A stretch of DNA of 64,000 nucleotides from Flavobacterium rhamnosiphilum (GCF_004349195.1 NZ_SMLG01000008.1:62001-126000); one strand, 5' to 3'. Positions 1-9,546 are shown, numbered from the stretch's first letter. Translations and numbers: made by a program. The notes: generated from the letters alone by a model not told the origin.

Positions 1-1081
1 CGTTCCAAGCGTGTTTTTCGATTTGTTCCAATGCTTTTTCGTCAAAAGTGATTTCATCCCGTCCGTATTTAGCAATCATTTTTTGCAAAAGATAGTATGC
101 CAAGGGAATTTTGTCTTCGTTTCGTTCTCGTAATGGAGGCAACACGATTTCCATAGTATTAATGCGATAATACAAATCTTCTCGGAAGTTTTTATCGGCA
201 ACTTCCTGTTTCAAATCCATGTTGGTAGCCGTGATAATACGAACATTCAAAGGTCTTGCTTTCGATTCTCCCAATCGGGTTACCGTTTTGGTTTGGATAA
301 CTTGCAAGAGTTTAGATTGTAAATGCAAAGGCACATTTCCAATTTCATCCAAAAAAATAGTGCCGTTTTGAGCCATTTCAAAACGTCCGGCAGTGTCGAC
401 TTTGGCATCTGTAAAAGCGCCTTTGGCATAACCAAATAATTCGCTTTCAAAAATATTGGAATTCAAAGAACCCAAATCAACGTGAATAAAAGGACTGTTT
501 TTTCGTTCCGATTGGCTAAAGATATGATGTGATAAAACAAATTTACCAGTTCCGTTCTCGCCAAGGATTAAGACATTGGCATCCGTTTTTGCTACTTTAT
601 CAGCCAGTGAATACGCCTTTTTGATAACCTCTGAATTACCAACAAAGAATTCGTCTACAATCCCGATATTATTTGATCTCTTCTGCTCTTTCCGACTTTT
701 ATCAACAGCATGTTTTACAACGCTGAGCAATTTTTCGTTTTCCCAAGGTTTTAAAATATAATCAAAAGCCCCCGCTTTTAATCCTTCTACAGCCGTTTCT
801 ACCTTTCCAAAAGCAGTCATTAAAATAACGACAGTTTTTGGCGAAAGTGTTTTTATTTCTCTTAATAAATACAAACCCTCTTTGCCGTCTTCAAATCCTA
901 TTCTGTAATTCATGTCGAGCAAAACCACATCTATGGTATTTTTTGCCAATAATTCAACTACATTCTTCGGATTATTGAGCGTATAAATGTTTTCAAAATG
1001 TTTTTTAAGGAGCATTTTGGAAGCAAAAAGAATGTCTTCTTGGTCGTCTATGACTAAAATAGAGGCGTTGGTTTTTTTCAT
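1..1081 (-). CDS. Sigma-54-dependent response regulator, NtrC family (3' end outside window)
   Basis: About 360 residues are visible, reading leftwards from an ATG at 1081; the C-terminal helix-turn-helix lies beyond the window. An N-terminal receiver domain carries the acidic pair near residues 12-13 (VIDDQED) and a phospho-acceptor Asp near 57 (VLLDMNY). The AAA+ domain shows Walker A (GENGTGK), the sigma-54 contact loop and Walker B (IFLDEIG). The contact loop reads GAFTDA instead of the consensus GAFTGA. The family is phosphorylated by a sensor kinase and opens sigma-54 promoters from upstream enhancer sites. It is divergent from the efflux operon starting at 1309; the shared gap contains paired dyads and a sigma-54 promoter, so that operon is its likely target. 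A partner kinase may lie off the left edge. Confidence 0.93.
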   Translation of the reverse strand, partial: MKKTNASILVIDDQEDILFASKMLLKKHFENIYTLNNPKNVVELLAKNTIDVVLLDMNYRIGFEDGKEGLYLLREIKTLSPKTVVILMTAFGKVETAVEGLKAGAFDYILKPWENEKLLSVVKHAVDKSRKEQKRSNNIGIVDEFFVGNSEVIKKAYSLADKVAKTDANVLILGENGTGKFVLSHHIFSQSERKNSPFIHVDLGSLNSNIFESELFGYAKGAFTDAKVDTAGRFEMAQNGTIFLDEIGNVPLHLQSKLLQVIQTKTVTRLGESKARPLNVRIITATNMDLKQEVADKNFREDLYYRINTMEIVLPPLRERNEDKIPLAYYLLQKMIAKYGRDEITFDEKALEQIEKHAWN

Positions 1082-1171
1082 GTGAGGCTAATATTTGCTT
1101 TTTTTATAGGAACATGGTATCGCTATTCTTCATTTTTAGATTATAATTTGGAATCATAGCGATTTCATTAC

Positions 1172-1208
1172 TGTTCGGTTTCGGACAAAAGGTGTTCGAT
1201 AATGGACA
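1172..1208. promoter_or_regulatory. Two tandem 16-bp dyads, likely enhancer (UAS) for the sigma-54 activator
   Basis: TGTTCGGTTTCGGACA (1172-1187) and TGTTCGATAATGGACA (1193-1208) share the form TGTTCGnnnnYGGACA, an imperfect inverted repeat. Their starts are 21 bp apart, two helical turns, so dimers would bind on one face. They lie about 95-115 bp upstream of the expected start of transcription from the sigma-54 promoter at 1270-1285, the usual distance for NtrC-type enhancers, and between the regulator gene and its presumed target. Binding by the adjacent regulator is inferred. Confidence 0.75.
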
Positions 1209-1269
1209 CCTTTTAAATTTTATTAAAAATAAAAACTTAAAAATAAGGCTGTTGCAATGTTTAAATTTT

Positions 1270-1285
1270 TGGCACGAAAATCCCT
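1270..1285 (+). promoter_or_regulatory. Sigma-54 (-24/-12) promoter of the efflux operon
   Basis: The sequence TGGCACGAAAATCCCT matches the sigma-54 consensus TGGCACGnnnnTTGCW perfectly in the -24 block (TGGCACG). In the -12 block TCCCT agrees at three of five positions (T, C, W). Transcription would start near 1296, just ahead of the ATG at 1309. This argues against any longer reading of the first operon gene, because the promoter would lie inside it. The divergent gene encodes a sigma-54 activator. Confidence 0.8.
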
Positions 1286-1308
1286 TTAAGCTTACCAAAT
1301 CATCAACA

Positions 1309-2550
1309 ATGGACACCATAATTGCACGTAAAACTAACAAAAATAAGTATCTTTTAATCGCATTACCAATTATCTTACTCTTTGGGTATTTTGTCTTTAC
1401 TTCGGCAACAAAAAAAAGAAGTCTTACCATAAAGAGAGCCGAAATCACAATTAAGACAGTTGAAAATGATTTTTTTGAAGATTTTATGTCTTTTCAGGCA
1501 AAAGCCGTTCCTTTAAATTCAATGTTGGTTAACATCATAGAAGGTGGAGCGGTTCAGGAAATATTTGTCGAAAATGGAGATAGGGTTATAAAAGGGCAAC
1601 CGCTGGCAAGATTGTATAATCCTAATGCTGAATTGGCGTATATGCAACAGGAAACCGCCATCATTGAGCAAATTAATAATTTGAATAAAGCCAAACTCGA
1701 TTTGAGAAACCAAGAATTGAATTTAGCAAAAGACTTGATCGCAATAGAACATGATTATTTGGATGCCAAAAATCTGTATGATTTGAACAAGAAACTTTTT
1801 GAACAAGAAATACTCGCTAAAAACGAATGGGAAAAAACCAAAGAGAATTATCGTTTCCAAAAGGAGCGTATGAACATCATAAAGCAAAGCGTCAAAAAGG
1901 AAAAACTGGCGAATCAAATTCAGATTGGGCAACTTAACCAATCGATTGCCATAATGAACAAAAGTCTGGACATTTTGAGAGCCAACAAGCAGCATTTTTT
2001 AATAACCGCACCGATATCGGGAAGACTTTCTTCTTTTGAGCCGATACTGGGGAAAACTTATTCGCAAAACACGAGTATCGGTTTTATCGATGACATGAAA
2101 GGCTATAAATTGATAGCCGATGTCGATGAGTTTTATTTGGACAAAATTGCAGAAAAGCAAAAAGGAACAGTGAGTTTTGATAACAAAACCATCGAAGTTC
2201 AAATAACCAAAGTAATCCCCGAAATCAAAAGCGGCAGGTTTCAAGTGGAATTGGATTTTGTTTCCTCCGAAAAACTGGATTTAAAACAAGGATTGAGTTT
2301 TGGAGTGAAATTAAATCTGTCGGAGAAAACAAAAACAAAAGTGCTTTCCAAAGGAAGTTTTTATGAAGAGACCAACGGAAAATGGATTTTTGTTGTGAAC
2401 GGAAACAAAGCCGAAAGAAGAGCAATCAAACTAGGAAGGGAAAATCCGCTGTATTATGAAGTCCTTGGCGGATTGAAAGCAGACGAGAAAGTAATTACTT
2501 CGTCTTATAAAGATTATAAACAGATAGAATTATTAGACATACAAGAATAG
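1309..2550 (+). CDS. HlyD-family membrane fusion (periplasmic adaptor) protein
   Basis: The 413-residue protein has an N-terminal membrane anchor (about residues 14-32) after a basic start. A lipoyl/barrel-sandwich half follows (VNIIEGGAVQEIFVENGDRV, near 60-80), then a long coiled-coil hairpin, the second lipoyl half (ITAPISGRLSS) and a beta-barrel domain. This is the layout of adaptors that join an inner-membrane transporter to a TolC-type channel. The ATG at 1309 is chosen because the sigma-54 promoter lies just upstream, although the frame stays open to 1192. It is first in an operon with the ATPase 21 bp downstream, two permeases and an outer-membrane factor. The transported substrate is unknown. 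Confidence 0.92.
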   Translation: MDTIIARKTNKNKYLLIALPIILLFGYFVFTSATKKRSLTIKRAEITIKTVENDFFEDFMSFQAKAVPLNSMLVNIIEGGAVQEIFVENGDRVIKGQPLARLYNPNAELAYMQQETAIIEQINNLNKAKLDLRNQELNLAKDLIAIEHDYLDAKNLYDLNKKLFEQEILAKNEWEKTKENYRFQKERMNIIKQSVKKEKLANQIQIGQLNQSIAIMNKSLDILRANKQHFLITAPISGRLSSFEPILGKTYSQNTSIGFIDDMKGYKLIADVDEFYLDKIAEKQKGTVSFDNKTIEVQITKVIPEIKSGRFQVELDFVSSEKLDLKQGLSFGVKLNLSEKTKTKVLSKGSFYEETNGKWIFVVNGNKAERRAIKLGRENPLYYEVLGGLKADEKVITSSYKDYKQIELLDIQE

Positions 2551-2571
2551 AAATCATTAAAAAAAACGATT

Positions 2572-3282
2572 ATGATAAAAATTAAAAATCTTTCAAGAGT
2601 ATTCAGAACCGAAGAAGTGGAAACCAAAGCATTAAGTGAAATTTCATTAACTATCAAGCAAGGGGATTTTGTGTCTATTATGGGGCCTTCGGGAAGCGGA
2701 AAATCAACTTTGTTGAATATTGTAGGATTACTGGACAGCGCCTCCAGCGGTAGTTATCAATTGCTGAATCAGGAAATGATCGGATTGAAAGAGAAAGAAA
2801 AGTCGAAAGCCAGAAAAGAAAACATAGGTTTCATTTTTCAGAATTTCAATCTGATTGACGAACTATCGGTTTATGACAATATCGAATTGCCGCTGATTTA
2901 CAACAAGGTTTCTTCGGCTGAAAGAAAGAAAAAGGTTGAGAAAATCGCTGAAAAATTAGGAATCTCGCATCGATTAAAACATTATCCACAACAACTTTCC
3001 GGAGGACAACAACAACGTGTGGCGGTGGCAAGAGCTTTAATTAACGACCCGAAAATAATCCTTGCCGATGAACCTACTGGAAATTTAGACAGTAAAAACG
3101 GAAACGAAGTAATGGAATTGCTGACCGATTTGCATACCAACGGCGCAACAATCCTGATGGTAACACACTCTGATTATGACGCATCCTTTTCTCAAAAAAC
3201 CATTTTGATGAAAGATGGAATAATACTTTCCGAAAAAATAAACAGTCGTAATGTTGATGTGCTGATAAGCGAGAAAATCTAA
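2572..3282 (+). CDS. ABC transporter ATPase, MacB/LolD type
   Basis: The 236-residue nucleotide-binding subunit has Walker A GPSGSGKST (38-46), a Q-loop FQNFNL (about 89-94), signature LSGGQQQR (142-149), Walker B IILADEP (162-168) with a D-loop NLD, and an H-loop MVTHSD near 197. Its length and motifs fit the class that powers FtsX/MacB-fold permeases, which act as mechanotransducers rather than as ordinary importers. It lies between the adaptor gene and two permease genes, with 5 bp to the first permease, so it should serve both. The substrate cannot be told from sequence. Confidence 0.95.
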   Translation: MIKIKNLSRVFRTEEVETKALSEISLTIKQGDFVSIMGPSGSGKSTLLNIVGLLDSASSGSYQLLNQEMIGLKEKEKSKARKENIGFIFQNFNLIDELSVYDNIELPLIYNKVSSAERKKKVEKIAEKLGISHRLKHYPQQLSGGQQQRVAVARALINDPKIILADEPTGNLDSKNGNEVMELLTDLHTNGATILMVTHSDYDASFSQKTILMKDGIILSEKINSRNVDVLISEKI

Positions 3283-3287
3283 AGATC

Positions 3288-5711
3288 ATGCTAAAAAATT
3301 GGATAAATATATTTTTATACCAAATCAAAAACAACAAGCTTTTCACGGCTTTGAATGTTTTGGGTTTGAGTATTGGAATAGCGGGATTGATTTTCGCGAT
3401 TTTATATTGGAACGAGGAGCAAAGTTATGATGCTTGGAACCCAAATAAGGAGAAAGTGTTTTTTTTAGTCAATCAAATGGATGAAAATTCTTTTTGGACT
3501 ACTACTTCTGCTCCGGTAGGTTCTAATTTAATAAAAAAATCAGATGATGTAGTTTCCTATTGTTATATCAGCGGAGATTATAATAACGATATAATACGAT
3601 TTAAAAACAATAAAAAGCAATTTGAAAAAATACTTATTGCGCAAGATAATTTCTTTGATTTTTTTCCTTTTGAATTTGTCGAAGGAAACCAAAAAGGAGC
3701 TTTACCGGATGAAAACAGTATTTGTTTATCACAGGAAACAGCGATGCAACTCTTCGGGAATGAGCGCGCTTTAAATCAAGAAGTGGTTTTTGAAAACAAA
3801 AAACTGGTTGTAAGAGGGGTTTATAAATTAGATAAAAAATCATCGTATAATCCTTCCTGTGTGGTTAATTTTATGGATTTTAGAGTAAAAAAGGCTATTG
3901 ATCAATGGGGGAATTTTCAATTTGTGTTATTAATTAAAGCAAAAAGTGCTAGTGCTAAAGAATCTTTAGAGAAAACTTTAGGACAAATGTATTATGATAA
4001 CATGACCGTTCGTTATGCAAAACAAAAAGGTATTACACCAGAAGAGTTTATTGAAAAATTTGGAGCGACAAAACCTTTTTTAGAACCTTTATCAGATGTT
4101 CGTTTGCATACTAAAACAAGTGGAATAATAGAAGCTAAAGGGAATTATTTGTTTTTAAAAATAATGATGGGGTTGAGTATTCTTATTTTGCTTCTATCCA
4201 TATTTAATTACGTCAATATGGCAACTGCGAGCGCTATAAAAAGAGCGAAAGAAGTAGGTTTGCGTAAAGTTTTAGGGGCGTCAAAACGAAATATCATCAC
4301 GCAATTTTTATTTGAAACCATAATTGTTGTTTTGATTGCATTATTGTTTTCTTTAGTAATTGTAGAATTAGCCTTGCCTTATTATAATGAGTTTTTGGAG
4401 AAAAATTTGAGTATTCAATTGGATCAGATTTTCTTTCAATTAGTACTACTATTTCTTTTAATTATAGTAACTGCTGGAATTTCTCCCGCCATTTATGTAG
4501 CAAATTTTGAAGTTTTAAAGGTATTGAAAGGAAACTTCAATAGAAGCAAAGCAGGGATTTGGTTAAGAAATTCCATGTTAGTACTGCAGTTTGCCATAGC
4601 AAGCTTTTTTATTATCGGCTCTTATATTGTTTACCAACAAATAGACTATATGAGTACAAAAGATTTAGGTTTTAAAGCCAATCAAATCTTAAACGTATCC
4701 TACAGAAATGTATATGGAGAACAAATAACAGATAAGTTTAGATTTGATCGATATACAACAATTAAAAATGAATTATTAAAAATAAAAGGAGTAAAACAAG
4801 TTGCAGGTGGTGCTTTTGTCTTTGGTATTGGTGCGCCATCAACAATAACGTATCATTATAAAGATAGAAGTATAGATGGGAATAATATCCCTATTGATTT
4901 TGGAATGCTCGAAATGATGCAAATCAAAATGGTAAAAGGAAGGTATGTTAATCCAAAATTTGCACAGGATACCATCAACACGATGCTGATTAATGAAACC
5001 GCATTGAAGATGTTGAATGAAAAAGATCCAATAGGTAAAAAAGTCAATTGGGGTGGAAAAGAAGTAATTATTGTAGGTGTTGTTAAAGATTTTAATTTAG
5101 GAAATCCAAGTGAAGCTATTCGACCTATGTCCTTTTTTCATTTCAAAACAATTCCTTGGTTTATAGGCACTTTAAATAATATTTATGTTGAAGCAAATCC
5201 TGAGACTATGTCGCAAACGCTTACAGATATTGAAAAATTTTGGATAAAAAATGTAGATCCAGATTATCCATTTGCGTATGATTTTGTCGATAAAGATTAC
5301 AAAAGATCGTACAGCAGTTATGTGAAACAAAAAAACCTGTTTTCACTACTAAATATTGTAGTTATTGGTATTGCCTTGTTCGGATTGTTTGCCTTAGCAA
5401 CCTATTCGATTCAAAGACGAATGAAAGAAATCGCGATACGAAAAACACTAGGCGCAGAAACCAATGTTTTATTAAAAGAATTATCCAAACAATATATCGT
5501 TTTTTGTGCAATTGGATTTCTGATTGCGGTATTTCCGGTGTACTATTTATTGAATTTATGGCTGGAAAATTTTGCTTTTAGAATTTCAATTTCAATTATT
5601 CCTTTTGTCATTGGTTTCATAGTCTTGTTGAGCTTAACGTTAGCTATAGTACTTTCAAGAGCTTATGCCGCAACCAGAGTTGATGTTTTACACTATTTAA
5701 AATACGAATAA
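3288..5711 (+). CDS. FtsX/MacB-type ABC permease, first paralog
   Basis: This 807-residue protein has the duplicated layout common in Bacteroidota: a short cytoplasmic start (MLKNWINIF), a membrane segment at about 20-42, a MacB-like periplasmic domain, three membrane segments around 285-400, a further membrane segment near 430-445, a second periplasmic domain and three C-terminal segments (about 685-795). Conserved FtsX loops are visible twice: RAKEVGLRKVLGA near 320 and RRMKEIAIRKTLGAE near 710. It is closely related along its full length to the next gene, so the two probably arose by tandem duplication and may form a heterodimer. It is 5 bp from the ATPase gene and 2 bp from the second permease. 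Confidence 0.93.
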   Translation: MLKNWINIFLYQIKNNKLFTALNVLGLSIGIAGLIFAILYWNEEQSYDAWNPNKEKVFFLVNQMDENSFWTTTSAPVGSNLIKKSDDVVSYCYISGDYNNDIIRFKNNKKQFEKILIAQDNFFDFFPFEFVEGNQKGALPDENSICLSQETAMQLFGNERALNQEVVFENKKLVVRGVYKLDKKSSYNPSCVVNFMDFRVKKAIDQWGNFQFVLLIKAKSASAKESLEKTLGQMYYDNMTVRYAKQKGITPEEFIEKFGATKPFLEPLSDVRLHTKTSGIIEAKGNYLFLKIMMGLSILILLLSIFNYVNMATASAIKRAKEVGLRKVLGASKRNIITQFLFETIIVVLIALLFSLVIVELALPYYNEFLEKNLSIQLDQIFFQLVLLFLLIIVTAGISPAIYVANFEVLKVLKGNFNRSKAGIWLRNSMLVLQFAIASFFIIGSYIVYQQIDYMSTKDLGFKANQILNVSYRNVYGEQITDKFRFDRYTTIKNELLKIKGVKQVAGGAFVFGIGAPSTITYHYKDRSIDGNNIPIDFGMLEMMQIKMVKGRYVNPKFAQDTINTMLINETALKMLNEKDPIGKKVNWGGKEVIIVGVVKDFNLGNPSEAIRPMSFFHFKTIPWFIGTLNNIYVEANPETMSQTLTDIEKFWIKNVDPDYPFAYDFVDKDYKRSYSSYVKQKNLFSLLNIVVIGIALFGLFALATYSIQRRMKEIAIRKTLGAETNVLLKELSKQYIVFCAIGFLIAVFPVYYLLNLWLENFAFRISISIIPFVIGFIVLLSLTLAIVLSRAYAATRVDVLHYLKYE

Positions 5712-5713
5712 CC

Positions 5714-8134
5714 ATGCTAAAAAATTGGATTAATATATTTACGTACCACCTTAAAAACAACAAGCTGTTTTCGGCTTTGAATGTTTTAGGATTGGCCATA
5801 GGAATTGCAGGATTGATTTTCGCTTTGCTGTATTGGAACGACGAACAAAGCTATGACGCATGGAATCCTGAAAAAGAAAAAGTCTATCAAGTTTTGGTTC
5901 AATTGAGCGATATGCCAGTTTTTTCAGATTGCTCCTTATTCCTAAAACCTGTTTTAGATAAAGATTCCAATGTTGAAACTATACTATATGCTGACAGTTG
6001 GTATCAAAAGGATAAAATTAGCTATAATGGAAAGAAAGAATTTGTCGATAAAATCATCAATGTAGAAAGTAATTTCTTTTCTTTTTTTCCATTCAAAATT
6101 ATTAATGGCGATGCTATTTCAGCAATAAAAGATGATTCTAGTATAGCCATTTCTGATGTTATTGCTAAAAGGGTTTTTGGCAATGAAAACCCAATCGGAA
6201 AACAAATAAAATGTCTTGACCAAATGTTTGTTGTGCGTGCCGTATATCACATCCCGGGGAATTCATCAATTGCCCCAAATGTCATTATCAATAAAATGAA
6301 GGAATTGGTAACTTCAAACATGACAGCTCCATTTGTTTTGAAATTATTGCTGAAAATTAAAGATCCATCAAAAATTGAACATACGCGACAAAGCCTTGAA
6401 AAAATATACAATCAAGATTTCATAACAAGATTAGCTAAGGAGGAGGGTTTTACTCCCGAGGATATGGCTAAGAAAATAGGGCATTTTAAAGTAGTTGTGG
6501 AACCACTTTCAAAAGCTAGATTACATTCTATAACAGATGGTTACCCGGAAGGAAGAGGCAATTATCAATTTTTGTTAATTATGATGGGTCTATCCATTTT
6601 AATTCTCATTTTATCGATTGTAAATTATATTAATTTGGCTACAGCCAATGCCATAAAACGTGCCAAAGAAGTTGGGGTTCGCAAAATCATAGGCGCATCA
6701 AGAGGTAATATTATTATGCAATTTATTTTCGAAACTATCTTGATTAGTTCATTTTCTATCTTATTGGCTTTGGTCATTGTAGAATTGGCGTTGCCGTATT
6801 ACAATGATTTTTTAGGCAAGAACTTAATGATCTTGGGTAGTCAATTTTATATGCAATTAATTCTAATTTTCATCATTATAGTTTTGGTTGCAGGAATATT
6901 TCCAGCGGTTTATGTTTCTAATTTTGAAACTTTAAAGGTATTGAAAGGAAATTTTGGAAGAAGCAAAAGTGGCGTTTGGTTGCGCAACGGAATGTTGATT
7001 TTTCAGTTTGCAATTGCAGCATTTTTCATCATCGGATCTCATATTATGTATCAGCAAGTCAACTATTTAAGCAATAAAGATCTTGGTTTTAAAGGAGATC
7101 AAGTGATTGCCATATCCTTAAACCTTCCAAATTCGGACTATGAAGTAGAAAATGTTGGACAAAATATTTACAACAAATACACTACTATCAAACACGAGTT
7201 GGCTAAAATAAAAGGGGTTGAACAAAGTTCTACTGGTTTGGTTTCATTCAATGGTTCAGACGATTCATTAGGCGGAGTATTGTATAAAGAGGAGCTTTTT
7301 AAAGGACGAACAATTGCGGTAGATTACGGTATGCTCGAAATGATGAAAATAAAAGTCATAAAAGGTAGGGGACTTGAAGAGAAATATGCTTCTGACACCA
7401 TTATTTCTGTACTAATTAATGAAACGGCCCAAAAATTAATGAATATGAAAGAGCCAATTGGACAAGAAATTATTGTTAAACAACGAAAGTTAAAAATAAT
7501 AGGAATCATTAAAGATTTTAATTTATTGAGTCCCGAAGTCGAAGTACCGCCAATGTACTTTTATCATCTTAAAACTGTAGATATAGCTCAAAATATAGAC
7601 AAGGTTTACGTAAAACTAAAATCGGATAATGTTGAAAATACGATAGCAGATATCGAGAAATTTTGGACAGCTAATGTAGATAAGGAATACCCATTTAAAT
7701 ATGATTTTGTAGATAAACAATATGCCAGAACGTATGAATCTTACGTAAAACAAAAGAACCTTTTTTCATTGCTGAACATTGTTGTGATTGGTATAGCGCT
7801 TTTCGGTCTGTTCGCTTTGGCTTCTTATTCGATACAAAGACGTATGAAAGAAATCGCTATTCGAAAAACGCTTGGAGCTGAAACCAATACTTTGTTGAAA
7901 GAATTGTCAAAACAGTACATTTTGTATTGCATAATTGGTTTTCTGCTTGCATTGTTTCCGGTGTATTATTTGTTGAACAAATGGCTCGAAAATTTCGCTT
8001 TTAGGATAGACATGACTGTATTACCATTCATTTTCGGATTCATAATACTATTAGTTTTAACATTGATAATTGTACTGTCAAAAGCCTATCAGGCGACAAA
8101 AACAGATGTTTTGAAATATTTGAAATATGAATAG
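5714..8134 (+). CDS. FtsX/MacB-type ABC permease, second paralog
   Basis: This 806-residue protein has the same start (MLKNWINIF), membrane layout and FtsX loops (RAKEVGVRKIIGA and RRMKEIAIRKTLGAE) as its upstream neighbour. By eye the two are nearly identical in the membrane and loop segments and much more divergent in the periplasmic domains, which suggests a conserved engine with specialised periplasmic faces. The stop codon overlaps the start of the outer-membrane factor gene by 8 bp, so translation is probably coupled. Confidence 0.93.
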   Translation: MLKNWINIFTYHLKNNKLFSALNVLGLAIGIAGLIFALLYWNDEQSYDAWNPEKEKVYQVLVQLSDMPVFSDCSLFLKPVLDKDSNVETILYADSWYQKDKISYNGKKEFVDKIINVESNFFSFFPFKIINGDAISAIKDDSSIAISDVIAKRVFGNENPIGKQIKCLDQMFVVRAVYHIPGNSSIAPNVIINKMKELVTSNMTAPFVLKLLLKIKDPSKIEHTRQSLEKIYNQDFITRLAKEEGFTPEDMAKKIGHFKVVVEPLSKARLHSITDGYPEGRGNYQFLLIMMGLSILILILSIVNYINLATANAIKRAKEVGVRKIIGASRGNIIMQFIFETILISSFSILLALVIVELALPYYNDFLGKNLMILGSQFYMQLILIFIIIVLVAGIFPAVYVSNFETLKVLKGNFGRSKSGVWLRNGMLIFQFAIAAFFIIGSHIMYQQVNYLSNKDLGFKGDQVIAISLNLPNSDYEVENVGQNIYNKYTTIKHELAKIKGVEQSSTGLVSFNGSDDSLGGVLYKEELFKGRTIAVDYGMLEMMKIKVIKGRGLEEKYASDTIISVLINETAQKLMNMKEPIGQEIIVKQRKLKIIGIIKDFNLLSPEVEVPPMYFYHLKTVDIAQNIDKVYVKLKSDNVENTIADIEKFWTANVDKEYPFKYDFVDKQYARTYESYVKQKNLFSLLNIVVIGIALFGLFALASYSIQRRMKEIAIRKTLGAETNTLLKELSKQYILYCIIGFLLALFPVYYLLNKWLENFAFRIDMTVLPFIFGFIILLVLTLIIVLSKAYQATKTDVLKYLKYE

Positions 8135-9428
8135 AAAAACAGTCATAACAGTTTTATTTTTAATATGTAGTGCTTTTGCCAGCGGCCAGGAAAATTCTTG
8201 GTCGCTTACAAAATGCATGGAAACGGCTTTGCAGAATAATATCGAAATAAAAATCAGACAACTCGAAATAAAAAGAACACAGAAATCCCAAAATTCGGTT
8301 TTAAATAGAATGTTACCTGTTGTCAATTTATATGGCGAACAAGGATATAATTTTGGTTCCACCATTGACCCTTCGACTAACGGAAGGGTGAGTTCTAATA
8401 TTCAAAATGATAATTTCTACCTAAATGCCAGAACGAACCTGATAGATTTCAGCGCTTTTGCGAATGCTCAAAAAGATAAAATCAATATTGAGCAAGCCAA
8501 AGCCGAGAAAGAAGTTGTAGAAAACGAATATAAATTGCAAATTTTGGAAAGCTATTATCAAGTACTTTACACGCAAGAATTGTTGAAAATTCAAAAAGAG
8601 CAACTCAAGCAAGCTTCATTCAACCTGGACAGAGTAACTAAAGAAGTGACTATTGGGAGTAAGCCTCAAAGCGATTTGTACGATATGCAATTGAGTTTTT
8701 CGGAGGAAGAAAACCGAAATCTGGAAACCGAACAATTGTACGCTATTAAAAAAACACAATTATTCCAGTTGATAAATGTTACGGATGTAGCAACAGATGA
8801 AGTTGTGTTAGAATCTTATTTAAATAAACGAACTGAAGATATTGAAACTAAACTGTATAGTCCTAAAATAAAACTTGCAGAGCTCAATTATCAAAACAGT
8901 TTGAAGTCGATTCGTTTAGAAAGAGCCGGTAATTTACCCATATTGTCAGCGTATTATGGGTACTCTACTTTTTATTATAAAAATATTAAACAAGCAAATG
9001 CAAACACAGATTCTTTTTTCAATCAATTAGAAGACAATAAAAGTCAACAAGTTGGTATGCAGTTGAGCGTTCCTGTTTTTAATGGCTTTAGAAACAATAA
9101 AAAAATCAGCGCATCGAAAATAGCAAGTGATAAGACAAAACTTGCCATAGAAAAGGAAAAACAACTTTTGGACAAACAAATCGTATTGGAAGAACAAAAC
9201 AAAAGGAATTATTTGCAACTTCAGAACAAATTGATGGAGAAACAAAAGTATGCCAAAGCTTCTCTAGCCACTACGCAAGCTAAATTTATAAGCGGAAAAG
9301 TGGAAGCGATTTTATATTCCTCAGTAAAAAATCAGTCACTTTCGGCTGAATATGAAGTGCTGAAAAACAATCTTCAATTGCAATATATTGACTTGAAAAT
9401 AAATCTGTTAAAAAATAATCGTTTATAA
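8127..9428 (+). CDS. TolC-family outer-membrane efflux protein
   Basis: The 433-residue protein begins with a signal peptide (hydrophobic TVITVLFLICSAFASGQ near residues 5-21). Two repeats of long amphipathic helices with beta-strand segments follow, typical of outer-membrane channel trimers (for example SWSLTKCMETALQNNIEI at the start of the mature part, and QLSVPVFNGFRNNKKI near the start of the second repeat). It overlaps the second permease by 8 bp and is the last operon gene; a hairpin terminator follows at 9481-9515. With the adaptor, ATPase and permeases it should make a complete envelope-spanning export system. Confidence 0.92.
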   Translation: MNRKTVITVLFLICSAFASGQENSWSLTKCMETALQNNIEIKIRQLEIKRTQKSQNSVLNRMLPVVNLYGEQGYNFGSTIDPSTNGRVSSNIQNDNFYLNARTNLIDFSAFANAQKDKINIEQAKAEKEVVENEYKLQILESYYQVLYTQELLKIQKEQLKQASFNLDRVTKEVTIGSKPQSDLYDMQLSFSEEENRNLETEQLYAIKKTQLFQLINVTDVATDEVVLESYLNKRTEDIETKLYSPKIKLAELNYQNSLKSIRLERAGNLPILSAYYGYSTFYYKNIKQANANTDSFFNQLEDNKSQQVGMQLSVPVFNGFRNNKKISASKIASDKTKLAIEKEKQLLDKQIVLEEQNKRNYLQLQNKLMEKQKYAKASLATTQAKFISGKVEAILYSSVKNQSLSAEYEVLKNNLQLQYIDLKINLLKNNRL

Positions 9429-9480
9429 AAGAAAGACTGAATTTTAAAATTTTCACAATAATAGTTCTGCTTTGACTTTA

Positions 9481-9515
9481 AAAAAACTCCTCATTTATTT
9501 GAAGAGTTTTATTTG
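9481..9515 (+). terminator. Intrinsic terminator of the efflux operon
   Basis: AAAACTC (9483-9489) pairs with GAGTTTT (9504-9510) around a 14-nt loop. The T-rich tail is short and interrupted (TTTTATTT). It lies about 55 bp past the last operon gene. Confidence 0.55.
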
Positions 9516-9546
9516 ATAAAATCACTTTTCATTAGAGCATAACCCG

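Noticed and set aside
1192-1308. Longer N-terminus of the membrane fusion protein from 1192
   Set aside because: The extension contains the sigma-54 promoter and half of the second enhancer dyad; the ATG at 1309 follows the predicted transcription start.
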